64,000 bases of DNA from Buxus sempervirens (Eukaryota; Streptophyta; Magnoliopsida; Buxales; Buxaceae). Below are positions 11,725 to 22,990 of the stretch, piece by piece. The stretch covers positions 124,001-188,000 of the forward strand of contig OX387193.1 in assembly GCA_947561395.2 (NCBI GenBank), written 5' to 3'. The notes under the pieces are model-generated. The model saw nothing but the letters and a program-made list of their open reading frames with translations, searched no databases and was not told the origin of the DNA. Position 1 is the first letter of the stretch. Each line of letters starts with the position of its first letter. Both the position numbers and the translations under genes were made by a program.

Positions 11725-13440
11725 ATGATGATTTAGTGTGTGACCTACAATGATTCCATGTGTGCTCTATGATGTATGTGCAATTCAGTTAAGATATAAA
11801 TTGTAACAACAAACCACCACTTATTTCAAAATATATATATTTTACATTAATGCAAGTTTTTTATTGTTTCAAAAACAATTATTTAATCTTTATTTATTTA
11901 CGACAGAGTAAATAAACTCTAATCTTACCTTTAAATATTCATACAAAAAATTGTCAAATGTCTTAAATGAAATTCAAGAAGAGGAAGATGAGAAACTCAT
12001 TAATACTTAAAATCATGAAAAAAAGGAAAATTATAAAATACAAATAGATTTCTATAAATTGATTTAATGAAAATAATAAAATCAAATAAAATTAAATATC
12101 AAACAATTCGGGAAAAAACTAAAAATGCAAATTCACATTAAGTGGCAAAAGGCACCAAACAACGAAAAAACAAAAACAGCAAACAAAACCTAAAATTCCA
12201 CAGCAAAATGTTTAAAATAAAATAAAATAATATTGATACTTCTTGATATCTAAACCAAAAGAGAAATATATTTAAAAAAAAATGAAAGAAGGCAAAAAAT
12301 TCTTAAAACCATTAAAATACAAACAAAATATATAATTAAAAAAAGCGTATAAATTGGGATCGAATATGTAGTTTTTTCTTATTTTCTGTTTATTTGATAT
12401 TCAAGATTGATTAATGATAATTCAGAACTGTCTCAAGATATTGGATATTTCTAACCACTACTTCCCAATTAAAAAACAATAGATTCGGGTTGTTAAACAA
12501 TAGAGATACCGTCTTTTTTAATTTCACAATGGGGCCAGAGTAAATCATCTTTCAATGGAGATAGAATCATATGAAGTCAAATTTAAAATCACAAATATGA
12601 AAATGATTAAATAGATAAGGTCTTATACCAAATAAAATTTACTAAAAATAGTATGAAAAAATTAACCACAGATATTAAGCGCCAGTTCAAGTCAATAATC
12701 ATATATCAAGTCAACTGAATTTCAAAAGACTCTAAAGATGCATACACACAAATGAAAACTATGACAACTTTTCGACGTCAAAATGAACTCAAAACCACCC
12801 AAAACAAGTTACACAAACCCAATGGCCAGTCATCTAACTAAAAACCCAAGAATCTAAAAGGAAATATGACACACAAACACCAAAGCCAAGAGTACAATCA
12901 AAGAACCGCAAATTTCAAGCTAAGAGTACAATCAAGTTCAAGCAGCAAATGGGAAAACAAATAAAAATATAAATAAATATCAAGACCTCATGGCATGAAA
13001 AAAGATGAAAAGAGTTAAATCGGTACATGTAAAAAACAAATAAAAATACAAATAAATATCAAGAAATACGGAAAAATGACATTAGCAACAAAAAAAAACC
13101 ATAAATGATGTGAAATATTAAATAAAAAAAAGACTAAATCACAAAAGCGAACAGTGACAAAATCATTTAGAAAAAGAAAAGAGGGGGGAAGCTTGGGAAA
13201 AATGATAAAAAAAAAACCGAGTGAAAAAGGTATAAAAAAATTAAACAATTAAAATATGTTTCAGGCTTCCAGTCATACCTTAAAAAATTCAGTACACCCA
13301 TTTATAATTTTAAATTTAGTTATTTTGATTTTCTTTACATTTTCAATACATTCATTTTTTTTTCTTTTTTGAGATAACATTCCCAGTAAGTTCATTTAGT
13401 GCAATTTTACATTTATTTCTTCAGCAAGCTTAACCTATTT
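11725..13440 (-). repeat. R repeat, inverted copy (B'); right arm of a palindrome
   Basis: Reverse complement of about 16290-18005 of copy C. It starts with 'gatgatttagtgtgtgacct', passes 'ggcatttga'-type and 'gatatctaaaccaaaagaga' landmarks, and ends with 'cagcaagcttaacc', the complement of 16291-16304. It faces copy B head to head. Confidence 0.82.
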
Positions 13441-13599
13441 GAAAAGTCTTTTGAAGTTATTTTTGAAAGAAATTTTTTATAAACATTAAAATGATACGAT
13501 TTTCAGTTGTTTTAAAAATAATACTAATTCTCAATTACCAAGTGAACGTATGCTAAGACTATTCATGGAATAAACTTTTTTAATGAAAATTGAATGACC

Positions 13600-14525
13600 G
13601 AACAAACCCATTAAATGCGCAGTTTCGTACGACCCTTTAAAGTTGCATTGTAATTTGTAATCATGTTCCAATGGGGGCAGATGAAGTCACGAATAACATG
13701 AGCATTAATTTCCCTGACCTTAGTCTCCACAATGCATAACAAGCTGAGTTTCTGAACTCGAAACAAATTCTTGACTTCGAGTTGCTTGGCGGGGTCATTT
13801 GACCCCCTTATATTCCATGACGCACACTTAAACATGGGTTAGGGTATTGTCGTTACCCCCCCCCCCCCCCCTCCAAGACCATGTCTGATCCGTCACCTTT
13901 CCCACCATTCTTTGCTTGTTTCAAAGCAATTTCATCAATAGAGATCAGCTTCTTCAATTTCTTTTTATGTTTTTTCCTCAAAAGAGAAACCTCCTTTTGT
14001 ACATGGGTATGATTATCATCCACGAGGCATTCAAACTTATTTGGGGTTTCGATCACCAAGTTACTTGAGGCAGCTGGTGATAAACTGTTACCCGATTCTT
14101 CGGGTCGATCCAACATCTACACAGTATGAGACTCACTTTCTCGTAAATGGGCGCTTACCTTTATTCTTGACCACTTCCCAGGCCGGCTTTGATGGGGTAG
14201 ACTCATTGTTCATTCCGTTTGTTTCCACTTCAGGCCCTTCAACCACTTGGCCGACTTTAGGTTGGATTGACCTTCCAGTAGGAACCCATACTTTATGCGA
14301 GATTGCCTTGTGGCAGGGCAGGTAGCTTCGTTATGCCCAAAAACCTTACAATCGTGACACGGCTTGAGGGAATACACACTCCAGGCCAATCTCAACACAT
14401 ACACGAGCAAATTTAAGTCTAGTTTTGCTTTCGGTTGCTTCATCAAGGTACAGTGGTTTCCCCAAACCACTAGCTAGGAAACTCAGCCCCGATGGAGTCC
14501 AAAATTCCATGGGAACATTTGTCAA
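13600..14525 (-). mobile_element. LINE fragment: ORF1 zinc knuckle to start of endonuclease
   Basis: On the minus strand, about 14470-14210 encodes CHDCKVFGHNEATCP, a CX2CX4HX4C zinc knuckle typical of the ORF1 product of plant L1-type LINEs. Further on (13835-13611) the frame reads FKCASWNIRGSNDP and LLCIVETKV, the opening of the ORF2 apurinic-type endonuclease. The rest of the endonuclease and the RT are missing. A C-run (about 13857-13872) lies between the parts. The fragment sits between the inverted R copy B' and copy D, with breaks in frame. Confidence 0.75.
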
Positions 14526-15420
14526 CTTAATTGTTACAGTATACCATTACTTATTGTTAAACATTTTTTAAAAAGCATGGCAAGTTCTTTTAATTATATG
14601 AGAAGCCATCAATTAATCTTAGTTTATTTTGTATAGTATGATTAAAACCTAATTTTGCCATAGTTAAAACTATTTTTATAGTGTTTTTCATATTTTTTGC
14701 TTTTTGGCTGGAGCTTTTTATTGAATCTCAGAAAATCAATGTTTTTTTTTTACCTTAAAATGTCTATATTTTCACTATTTATATATCTTATGGAACTGAT
14801 AATTATTATTACTTTTTGTAGCCTGCTATTTCTTGCACACCTAAAGCTAAAGTTATTAGAGTCTTTTATTCCTATTTATCCTTTTCCTAGGATTTTTTTT
14901 CGATGAGTCGGCTTTCATGCAATGAAGATCTTAAAATATTTTGCCATTTCCTTATTTGGTTTTTATGTTTGCATTAAATATTATTGTGTTTTTGCCGTGG
15001 TCCTTTTTCTTTGATATTTTTTATTTTAATATCTGCTATCTTTCGATTTAGTGTGTTCTTTTGAACAATTCTCCATTGGTTTATGCTTTTACTTGAGTAA
15101 TCAAAGCTTATATTCCTCTATAATTTAATGTTTTTATGATTTGAAATTTTTATTGGATACTGTTTTTTTCACTGTTTTGTCAGTACTTTATGTTGTAAAT
15201 TGTAATGAGTTTTCAATAGCTCATTTTTCTCACATTTTTAGGTGTTTATGACTTTTTTGCAAGTCTCTTGAGCTATTTTTCTCTTTTGAAAAGTATTTTT
15301 CCTTTTTTTGGCTTTCCACTTTTTATTATGTGAAGGTAATTTTTTTAATTGGTAATTCAGCCTTTTGATCAAGTGTATTTCTCCTTTTTTCTTTAGTAAC
15401 AAGTATCTTAGCGGATACGC
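14526..15420 (+). repeat. R repeat, copy D (internally deleted)
   Basis: Begins with 'gttacagtataccattactta' (as near 18151) and jumps from the 'catattttttgctttttg' segment straight to 'gctggagctttttattgaat' (as near 18752), so about 400 bp present in copies A, C and E are missing. It ends at the border of the first GA-rich TIR element. Confidence 0.75.
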
Positions 15421-15990
15421 CATAGTTATTAAAGGCGGTCGCCTAGGCGCCTAGAGAAAGAGAGCGACAGGGAGAGATGCGAGAGAGAAAGAGAGTGACA
15501 GGAAAGAGAGGCGAGAGAGCGAGAGCGACAGGGAATGAGAGAGCGAGACAGAGAGAGCGACAGAGATAGAAAGGCGAGAGTGAGAGAGGGCGACGGAGAA
15601 AGAGAGAGCGAGACACAAAGAAAGAGAGAGCAAGAGTGAAAGAGAGACCGAGAGCGTGATAGTCCAGTCGCTCTGTTCGTTGGAGAAGAAGAGAAAAAAA
15701 AAAAAGGACAGTGACGAAGCTTGACGAAAAAGAAGAGGAGAAGAGTAAGAAGACATACCTTGCGGCTCAACGAAGCTCGACAAAGAAGATGGAGGAGAAG
15801 CTTGTTTCTGTTTCTGTTTCTTCTTCATTTCTCCTTTTGGTTTGCTCATCCAGGCGAACAGTCGGTTGCCTGGTCGCCTAGGCTATCGCCTAGTTCGCCT
15901 AGGCACAGCTCGCCTAGGCAACATGACGCTTGGGCCTTGAGGAAATGCCTAGTCACGTAGGCACCTTAGCGACCGCCTTTAATAACTATG
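15421..15990. mobile_element. GA-rich TIR element, copy 1 (570 bp)
   Basis: It has ends of about 31 bp in inverted orientation: CATAGTTATTAAAGGCGG at the left and the complement of CCGCCTTTAATAACTATG at the right, continuing into CGCCTAGGCG-type words. The interior holds a purine-rich GAGAGCGACA-type simple sequence on the plus strand (about 15452-15660) and a cluster of CGCCTAGG motifs (about 15865-15925). No transposase. The superfamily is unclear because no target-site duplication can be defined. Open frames here, such as long Ser/Leu runs on the minus strand, are products of simple sequence. Confidence 0.7.
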
Positions 15991-18900
15991 CTTTAAGGTC
16001 TTCATATTTTATTTTCTATTTTGGTTTCTTTTGATTTTTTTTTTTGGTTCAATTATTTATTCCTCTTTAACTTTTTTGATTTAGTATGTTTACTATATGA
16101 ACTTTTTTTTTTCTCTTCAATTGATTTCATATAAAATGACTTGTAAAAGATGTCAAGTAATATAATATAATTTGGATAATTATGAAGCTTCTTGTCATAT
16201 CTTAATGAAAGAACAACAAATGACATGGTAGGATTCAATTCAAAATAAGAATAAAAGTTGATAAAATAAAATAAAAAAGTTCAAATAAGGGTTAAGCTTG
16301 CTGAAGAAATAAATGTAAAATTGCACTAAATGAACTTACTGGGAATGTTATCTCAAAAAAGAAAAAAAAATGAACGTATTGAAAATGTAAAGAGAATCAA
16401 AATAACTAAATTTAAAATTATAAATGGGTGTACTGAATTTTTTAAGGTATGACTGGAAGCCTGAAACATATTTTAATTGTTTAATGTTTTTATACCTTTT
16501 TCACTCAGTTTTTTTTTATCATTTTTCCTAAGCTTCCCCCCTCTTTTCTTTTTCTAAATGATTTTGTCACTGTTCGCTTTTGTGATTTAGTCTTTTTTTT
16601 ATTTAATATTTCACATCATTTATGGTTTTTTTTTGTTGCTAATGTCATTTTTCCGTATTTCTTGATATTTATTTGTATTTTTATTTGTTTTTTACATGTA
16701 CCGATTTAACTCTTTTCATCTTTTTTTATGCCATGAGGTCTTGATATTTATTTATATTTTTATTTGTTTTCCCATTTGCTGCTTGAACTTGATTGTACTC
16801 TTAGCTTGAAATTTGCGGTTCTTTGATTGTACTCTTGGCTTTGGTGTTTGTGTGTCATATTTCCTTTTAGATTCTTGGGTTTTTAGTTAGATGACTGGCC
16901 ATTGGGTTTGTGTAACTTGTTTTGGGTGGTTTTGAGTTCATTTTGACGTGGAAAAGTTGTCATAGTTTTCATTTGTGTGTATGCATCTTTAGAGTCTTTT
17001 GAAATTCAGTTGACTTTATATTTGATTATTGACTTGAACTGGCGCTTAATATCTGTGGTTAATTTTTTCATACTATTTTTAGTAAATTTTATTTGGTATA
17101 AGACCTTATCTATTTAATCATTTTTATATTTGTGATTTTAAATTTGACTTCATATGATTCTATCTCCATTGAAAGATGATTTACTCTGACCCCATTATGA
17201 AATTAAAAAGGACGGTATCTCTATTGTTTAACAATCTGAATCTATTGTTCTTTTTATTGGGAAGTAATGGTTAGAAATATTCAATATCTTGAGGTAGTTC
17301 TGAATCATCATTAATCAATCTTGCGTATCAAGTAAACAGAAAATTAGAAAAAACTACATGTTCGATCCCAATTAATACGTTTTTTTTAATTATATATTTT
17401 GTTTGTATTTTAATGGGTTTTAAGAATTTTTTGCCTTTTTGATTTTTTTTAAATATATTTCTCTTTTGGTTTAGATATCAAGAAGTATCTATATTATTTT
17501 ATTTTATTTTATACTTTTTGCTGTTGAATTTTAGGTTCCGTTTGCTTTTTTTTATTTTTTCGTTGTTTGTTGCCTTTTGCCACTTCATGTGAATTTGCAT
17601 TTTTAGTTTTTTCCCGAATTGTTTGATATTTAATTTTATTTGATTTTATTATTTTCATTAAATCAATTTATAGATATCTATTTTATTTTTATAATTTTCC
17701 TTTTTTTCATGATTTTAAGTATTAATGAGTTTCTCATCTTCCTCTTCTTTAATTTCATTTAAGGCATTTGACAATTTTTTGTATGAATATTTTAAGTTAA
17801 GATTAGAGTTTATTTACTCTTTCGTAAATAAATAAAGATTAAATAATTGTTTTTCAAAACAATAAAAAACTTGCACTAATGTAAAATATATATATTTTGA
17901 GTTAAGTGGTGGTTTGTTGTTACAATGTATATCTTAACTGAATTGCACATTTATCATAGAGCACATATGAAATCATTGTAGGTCTCACACTAAATCATCA
18001 TAGGGCATGCACCACATTATCATAAGTCACAAGCTGCATTATTGTAGGAAACATACGTCATTATCATAGGTCACACACTACGTCTTCATAGGACACACAC
18101 TTGTTTAGAAAATAGACTCATAAGGGGTGATCTAGTCCAAGTAAAAATGGTTACAGTATACCACTACTTATTTTTAAACATTTTTTAAAAAGCATGGCAA
18201 ATTTTTTAATTATATGAGAAGCCATCAATTAATCTTAGTTTATTTTGTAAAGTATGATTAAAACCTAATTTTGCCATAGTTAAAACTATTTTTATAGTGT
18301 TTTCATATTTTTCGCTTTTTGCGTTTGTGTTTGAATCGATATAAATTGTTGAATTTATTGATATTTATTTCTATTTGGTGCTTTTATTAAATGTTTATTT
18401 ACATATTTTAGAATATGTTTTTCTCTTATTTATCATTTACTATAATTTTGGTTTCCTTTGAGATATTTAATTTTCGTTTACTTTTTAAACTCATTTTAGT
18501 AGATTCAATTATTCTTATTCGGTTGAAGATATATATGTACTTCTTCTTTTTTTTCTTAAATTTGTTTGATTTTTCTTTGTCGTTTTACTCTAATTTTCTT
18601 TCGATAAGGTATTTTGCAGCTGATTCTGTTGCAACAAATATTTTTATTCTCCTATTTTCTTTAATATATTTTGTCATTTTCATATTCTATCATGTTTATT
18701 GAGATTTCTACAAACAACTTTAATGTTTTCCTCAAATTTTCTACCATGGCTGGAGCTTTTTATTGAATCCTAGAAAATCAATGTTTTTTTGTGACCTTAA
18801 AATATCTATATTTTCACTATTTATATATCTTATGGAACTGATAATTATTATTATTTTTTGTAGCATGCTATTTCTTGCACACCTAAAGCTAAAGTTATTA

Positions 18901-19457
18901 GAGTCTTTCATTCTTATTTATCCTTTTCCTAGGATTTTTTTTTCTGTGAGTCGGCTTTCATGCAATGAAGATCTTAAAATATTTTGCCTTTTCATTATTT
19001 GGTTTTTATGTTTGTGTTAAATATTATTGTGTTTTTGCCGTGGTCGTTTTTTTCTGATATTTTTTATTTTAATTCTGCTATCTTTCGATTTAGTGTGTTA
19101 TTTAGAACAATTCTCCATTGGTTTGTGCTTTTACTTGAGTAGTCAAAGTTTGTATTCCTCTATATTTTAATGTTTTTATGATTTGAAATTTTTATTGGAT
19201 ACTTTTTTTTCACTGTTTTGTCAGTACTTTATGTTGTAATGAGTTTTCTATAGCTCATTTTCTCACATTTTTTTGTGTTTATGACTTTTTTGCAAGTCTC
19301 TTGAGCTATTTTTCTCTTTTGAAATTTAGTATTTTTCCTTTTTTTCGCTTTCCACTTTTTGTTATGTGAAGGTAATTTTTTTAATTGGTAATTCAGCTTT
19401 TTTGATCGAGTGTATTTCTCCTTTTTTCTTTAGTAACAAGTATCTTATAGGATACGC
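15991..19457 (+). repeat. R repeat, copy C (most complete copy)
   Basis: Runs from the end of one GA-rich TIR element to the start of the next. Order of parts: 'ctttaaggtcttcatatttt', 'ggttaagcttgctgaagaaa' (16291), 'ggtatgactggaagcctgaa' (16446), 'gcttgaacttgattgtactc' (16783), 'acatgttcgatccc' (17357), 'catagggcatgcacc' (17999), 'tggctggagctttttattga' (18748) and 'gagctatttttctcttttga' (19303). With the TIR element it forms a tandem unit of about 4.03 kb. No coding region. Confidence 0.8.
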
Positions 19458-20048
19458 CATAGTTATTAAAGGCGGTCTCCTAGGCGCCTAGAGAAAGAGA
19501 GCGACGGAAAGAGAGGCGCGAGAGAGAGAGAGGCGAGAGAGTGATAGAGAGAGCGACAAAGAAAGAGATGTGAGACGGAGGGAGAGAGAGAGAGAGAGCG
19601 ACAAAGAAAGAGAGGGGAGAGAGCGAGAAAGAAAGAGCAACAGGGAAAGAGAGAGTGAGACAGAGAGAGCGACAGAGAAAGAAAGGCGAGAGAGAGAGAG
19701 AGAGAGCAACGGAGAAAGAGAGAGCAAGACACAGAGAGAGAGCTAGAGTGAAAGAGAGAGCGAGATAGTCCAGTCGCTGTGTTCGTTGGAGAAGAAAAGA
19801 AAAAAAAGGACAGTAACGAAGCTCGACGAAAAAGAAGAGGAGAAGAGTAAGAAGACATACCTTGCGGTTCAACGTAGCTCGACGAAGATGATGGAGGAGA
19901 AGCTTGCTCTGTTTCTGTTTCTTCTTCATTTCTTATTTTGGTTTGCTTGCCCAAGCGAACAGTCGGTCACCTGGTCGCCTAGGCTATCGCCTAGTTCGCC
20001 CAGGCACAGCTCGCCTAGGTGCCTTAGCGACTGCCTTTAATAACTATG
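19458..20048. mobile_element. GA-rich TIR element, copy 2 (591 bp)
   Basis: Same ends as the copy at 15421 (CATAGTTATTAAAGGCGG; complement of TGCCTTTAATAACTATG) and the same interior plan: GA-rich simple sequence (about 19492-19770), then the stretch encoding EKLAL-like residues, then CGCCTAGG motifs. The GA tract differs in repeat number. Both copies sit at the same place in the larger repeat, so they probably multiplied with it. Confidence 0.72.
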
Positions 20049-20870
20049 CTCTAAGGTCTTTGTATTTTATTTTCTATTTTGTTTTCTTTTGATTTCTTTT
20101 TTTTTGGTTCAATTATTTATTCCTTTTTAACTTTTTTGATTGAGTATGTTTACTATATTAACTTTTTTTTTCTCTTCAATTGATTTCATATAAAGTGACT
20201 TGTAAAAGATATCAAGAAATATAATATAATTAGGATAATTATGAAGCTTCTTGTCATATCTTAAAGAAAGAACAACAAATGACATGGTAGGATTCAATTC
20301 AAAATAAGAATAAAAATTGATAAAATAAAATAAAAAAGTTCAAATAAGGGTTAAGCTTGCTGAAGAAATAAATGTAAAATTGCACTAAATGAACTTACTA
20401 CGAATGTTATCTCAAAAAAGAAAAAAAATGAATTTCTTGAAAATGTAAGGTGAATCAAAATAACTAAATTTAAAATTATAAATGGGTGTACTTAATTTTT
20501 TAAGGTATGACTGGAAGCCTGAAACATATTTTAATTGTTTAATGTTTTTAATACCTTTTTCACTCGGTTTTTTTTAATCATTTTTTCCAAGCTTTCCCCC
20601 TCTTTTCTTTTTCTCAATGATTTTGTCACTGTTCGCTTTTGTGATTTAGTCTTCTTCTTTTTTAATATTTCACATCATTTATGGTTTTTTTTTTTTGCTA
20701 ATGTGATTTTTCCGTATTTCTTGATATTTATCTGTATTTTTATTTGTTTTTTACTTGTACCGATTTAACTCTTTTCCTTTCTTTTTATGCCATGAGGTCT
20801 TGATATTTATTTATATTTTTATTTGTTTATTACATGTACTGATTTAACTATTTTCCTCTTTCTTGATATT
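20049..20870 (+). repeat. R repeat, copy F (partial)
   Basis: Collinear with 15991-16750: 'ggtctttgtattttattttc', 'ggttaagcttgctgaagaaa' (20348), 'ggtatgactggaagcctgaa' (20503), 'gtaccgatttaactcttttc' (20757). It then dissolves into T-rich sequence. Confidence 0.75.
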
Positions 20871-21738
20871 TATTTGTATTTTTATTTATTTTTTTACATT
20901 CTTACTTCTTCATTTTTACTTTTGTTTTTTGTAAAATTTTCCGTTTGGTTTTGAATTTCATTTTTTTACATCACGTCTAGAAGGTTAATGAGCATTATTT
21001 TATTCTTTTATGTTCTTTATTTATTTTTATTTTTTTGCCATTATGTTTTGACGTGTTTTACCATACCCTTCCTTTATTATTATTATTATTATTTCACTTC
21101 AAGGATTTGTTCAATTTTCATTTTTGTTATTTATTCATCTTCGTCATTCTTGTTTATATTTTTTTCTGTTTTGATTTGTTTAATTTCTTTCTTGACAATC
21201 ATCTGTATTTTAATATTTTGAGATTTATGGTTAAATTTTGTGATTTTAATTTAAATTTTTTCTTCTTTTTTTTGTACTATTGTTTTTATTTTGGACTTTC
21301 TATTGAGGTTTCTTTTTTAAATTATTTGTCAAGTGTTTATATTTCTTTTTCTTAGTTAAGCTTTGCACTTACTTATCGCTTTTATTTACCGTCTTATTTG
21401 GTTTTTCTTTCTTTATGGTTTAATGAGATTCATAATAAATATTTGTATTCTTTATATGCTTCTTCTAATCATATCTCTACCTTTATGATTTTCTTTCTTC
21501 AATTATTTTTAATTTTTCATTTCTGCAATTTACTAATTTTCCGCATGACTTTTGTATCTTTCATTGAATTTATTTGCGAAATTTCTGGATACTTATTTTT
21601 ATTTTTATACTTTGATTTTTTCTACATATTTTGATTATGATTTGTCTATGTTTCTTTTTGCACTGTAAATTAAGGTTTTTATTTATGTTTCATTTTAACT
21701 TTTGCTTTAATTAGTGCTTTTTATTTTTTATTGGTTGT
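20871..21738. other. T-rich spacer, nothing recognised
   Basis: Very T-rich plus strand with short ATT runs (about 21077-21093). No conserved protein or RNA gene seen. Confidence 0.35.
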
Positions 21739-22429
21739 ATCTTCTTAGCCTTGTCCAGGAGGAGTAAGGGAGATCTCTATGTGTTGTTGCGACAGGAAGA
21801 TCCTGGAGGATAGGCTACTTCATGCTATTAGGATAGCATGGGAATAGGGTGGCCTGAGGAGACCGGATGGGGGGTTTGAGGAGACCGGGATAGCTAAATG
21901 TAGTTGTGTTATGTGTTGATCAAGAGATCCTTCTTCCCTGGCTGCAGGTCCCTATTTATAGGCTGTTTTGCTTGATCAACAAGTTTCCCAATGTTCCCAC
22001 TTTTAAGAAGTTGAAACCCCACATTGTAAAACACTCCACGTTTAGGAAGAAGGGTGCCCCACTTCCTATGTTTTAGAGACCCCTCATCCTGTGGATTTTT
22101 TCCTAATAAATCCTACGTGATGGGGGTTTCTTAATGAACTCTACTTCCCTATTTTTGGGGGACATATAGCCATGTAGGATTCTATACTTACTGGGAGACT
22201 TGTAGCAACGTAGGTCTTTATTTTACCACTGGGATACGGCGGGTGTAAACAGTATTATTATAAAATAATATTTTTAATAGTTGTAAAGTTTTTTTAATTT
22301 TTAATTTTAAAATTTCTAGACTCTTCAAATGTATTAAAAATGTATTAAAAATGTTTTGGCATAAGTGACTTTTGATAAAATTTTAAGGAAATGGGCTGAC
22401 ATATATATTTTGAGTGAAACGTTTTTGAT
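21739..22429. other. unassigned island of ordinary composition
   Basis: Between T-rich blocks lies about 500 bp with balanced composition, an internal near-repeat ('gaggagaccgg(a/g)', about 21855-21885) and a TATA-like ctatttatagg at 21951-21961. It resembles the promoter part of an LTR, but no TG...CA ends or flanking duplication could be fixed. From 22260 to 22429 it is AT-rich. Confidence 0.3.
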
Positions 22430-22990
22430 CGGTAATAAAGATTATATTAAAATGAAACTGAAACAAGATACATTGTTGTACACCAAAGGTGTACATAACA
22501 CCCACCCCTCCCCGTCCTCTACCAGACATTGAAATCCGTAGACATTAAAACATCATGACCTTTCAACCCCTCACAAGACTCCACAGCAGACGCCCAATAG
22601 AGGAACTTGGCGAGTATTTGAAGAGAGCATCCCGAGACTTTTACTTATTCTCAAAGATCATGTTATTCCATTCCTTCCAAACTGCCCACATCATTGCCCC
22701 CGGTGTTAACCTCCAAAAAACCTAATAGGAGAGTCTTCTCCTATTGGGATCCTCCAACATAGAAGAAGTTTAGATACATCTTCGGGTTGTACCCATGCTA
22801 CACCAAATTTAGCTAAGAAAGCATTCCAAATTCCACTTGTGACCGGGCAATGAATGAGAAGATGATTGACTGTCTCCACATCAGCTTTGCAAAGACTGCC
22901 CCGCCTAACTATACTATAGGATAAGTCAAATATCACTAGTGACATCTCAAGTGAGATATTCAACGGAGACGGGATTTTTAACCTCAAGCT
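22430..22990 (-). mobile_element. LINE 3' end fragment with RT-associated zinc-binding domain
   Basis: Minus-strand frame 22987-22706 encodes LCKADVETVNHLLIHCPVTS followed by GIWNAFLAKFGVAWVQP. This is the zf-RVT domain (C...HLxxHC...W) at the C-terminus of plant L1-type ORF2. The 3' UTR continues to about 22434, where 'ttttgatcggtaataaag' marks the tail side, as in the other LINE 3' ends here. Everything upstream of the zinc domain is missing. Confidence 0.75.

Noticed and set aside
15429-15849. Open frames of 113-132 codons rich in Ser/Leu on the minus strand (also at 19466-19954)
   Set aside because: They are translations of the GA/CT simple sequence inside the TIR elements; all frames stay open and no family matches.
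18415-19020. Hydrophobic F/I/L-rich open frames in the R repeat (similar ones at 2242, 20988-21634 and 25715)
   Set aside because: They come from T-rich DNA, are not conserved as proteins between R copies, and have no recognisable domain.
21739-22260. Solo LTR with TATA-like box
   Set aside because: No paired TG/CA ends or flanking duplication could be defined, so it is left unassigned.
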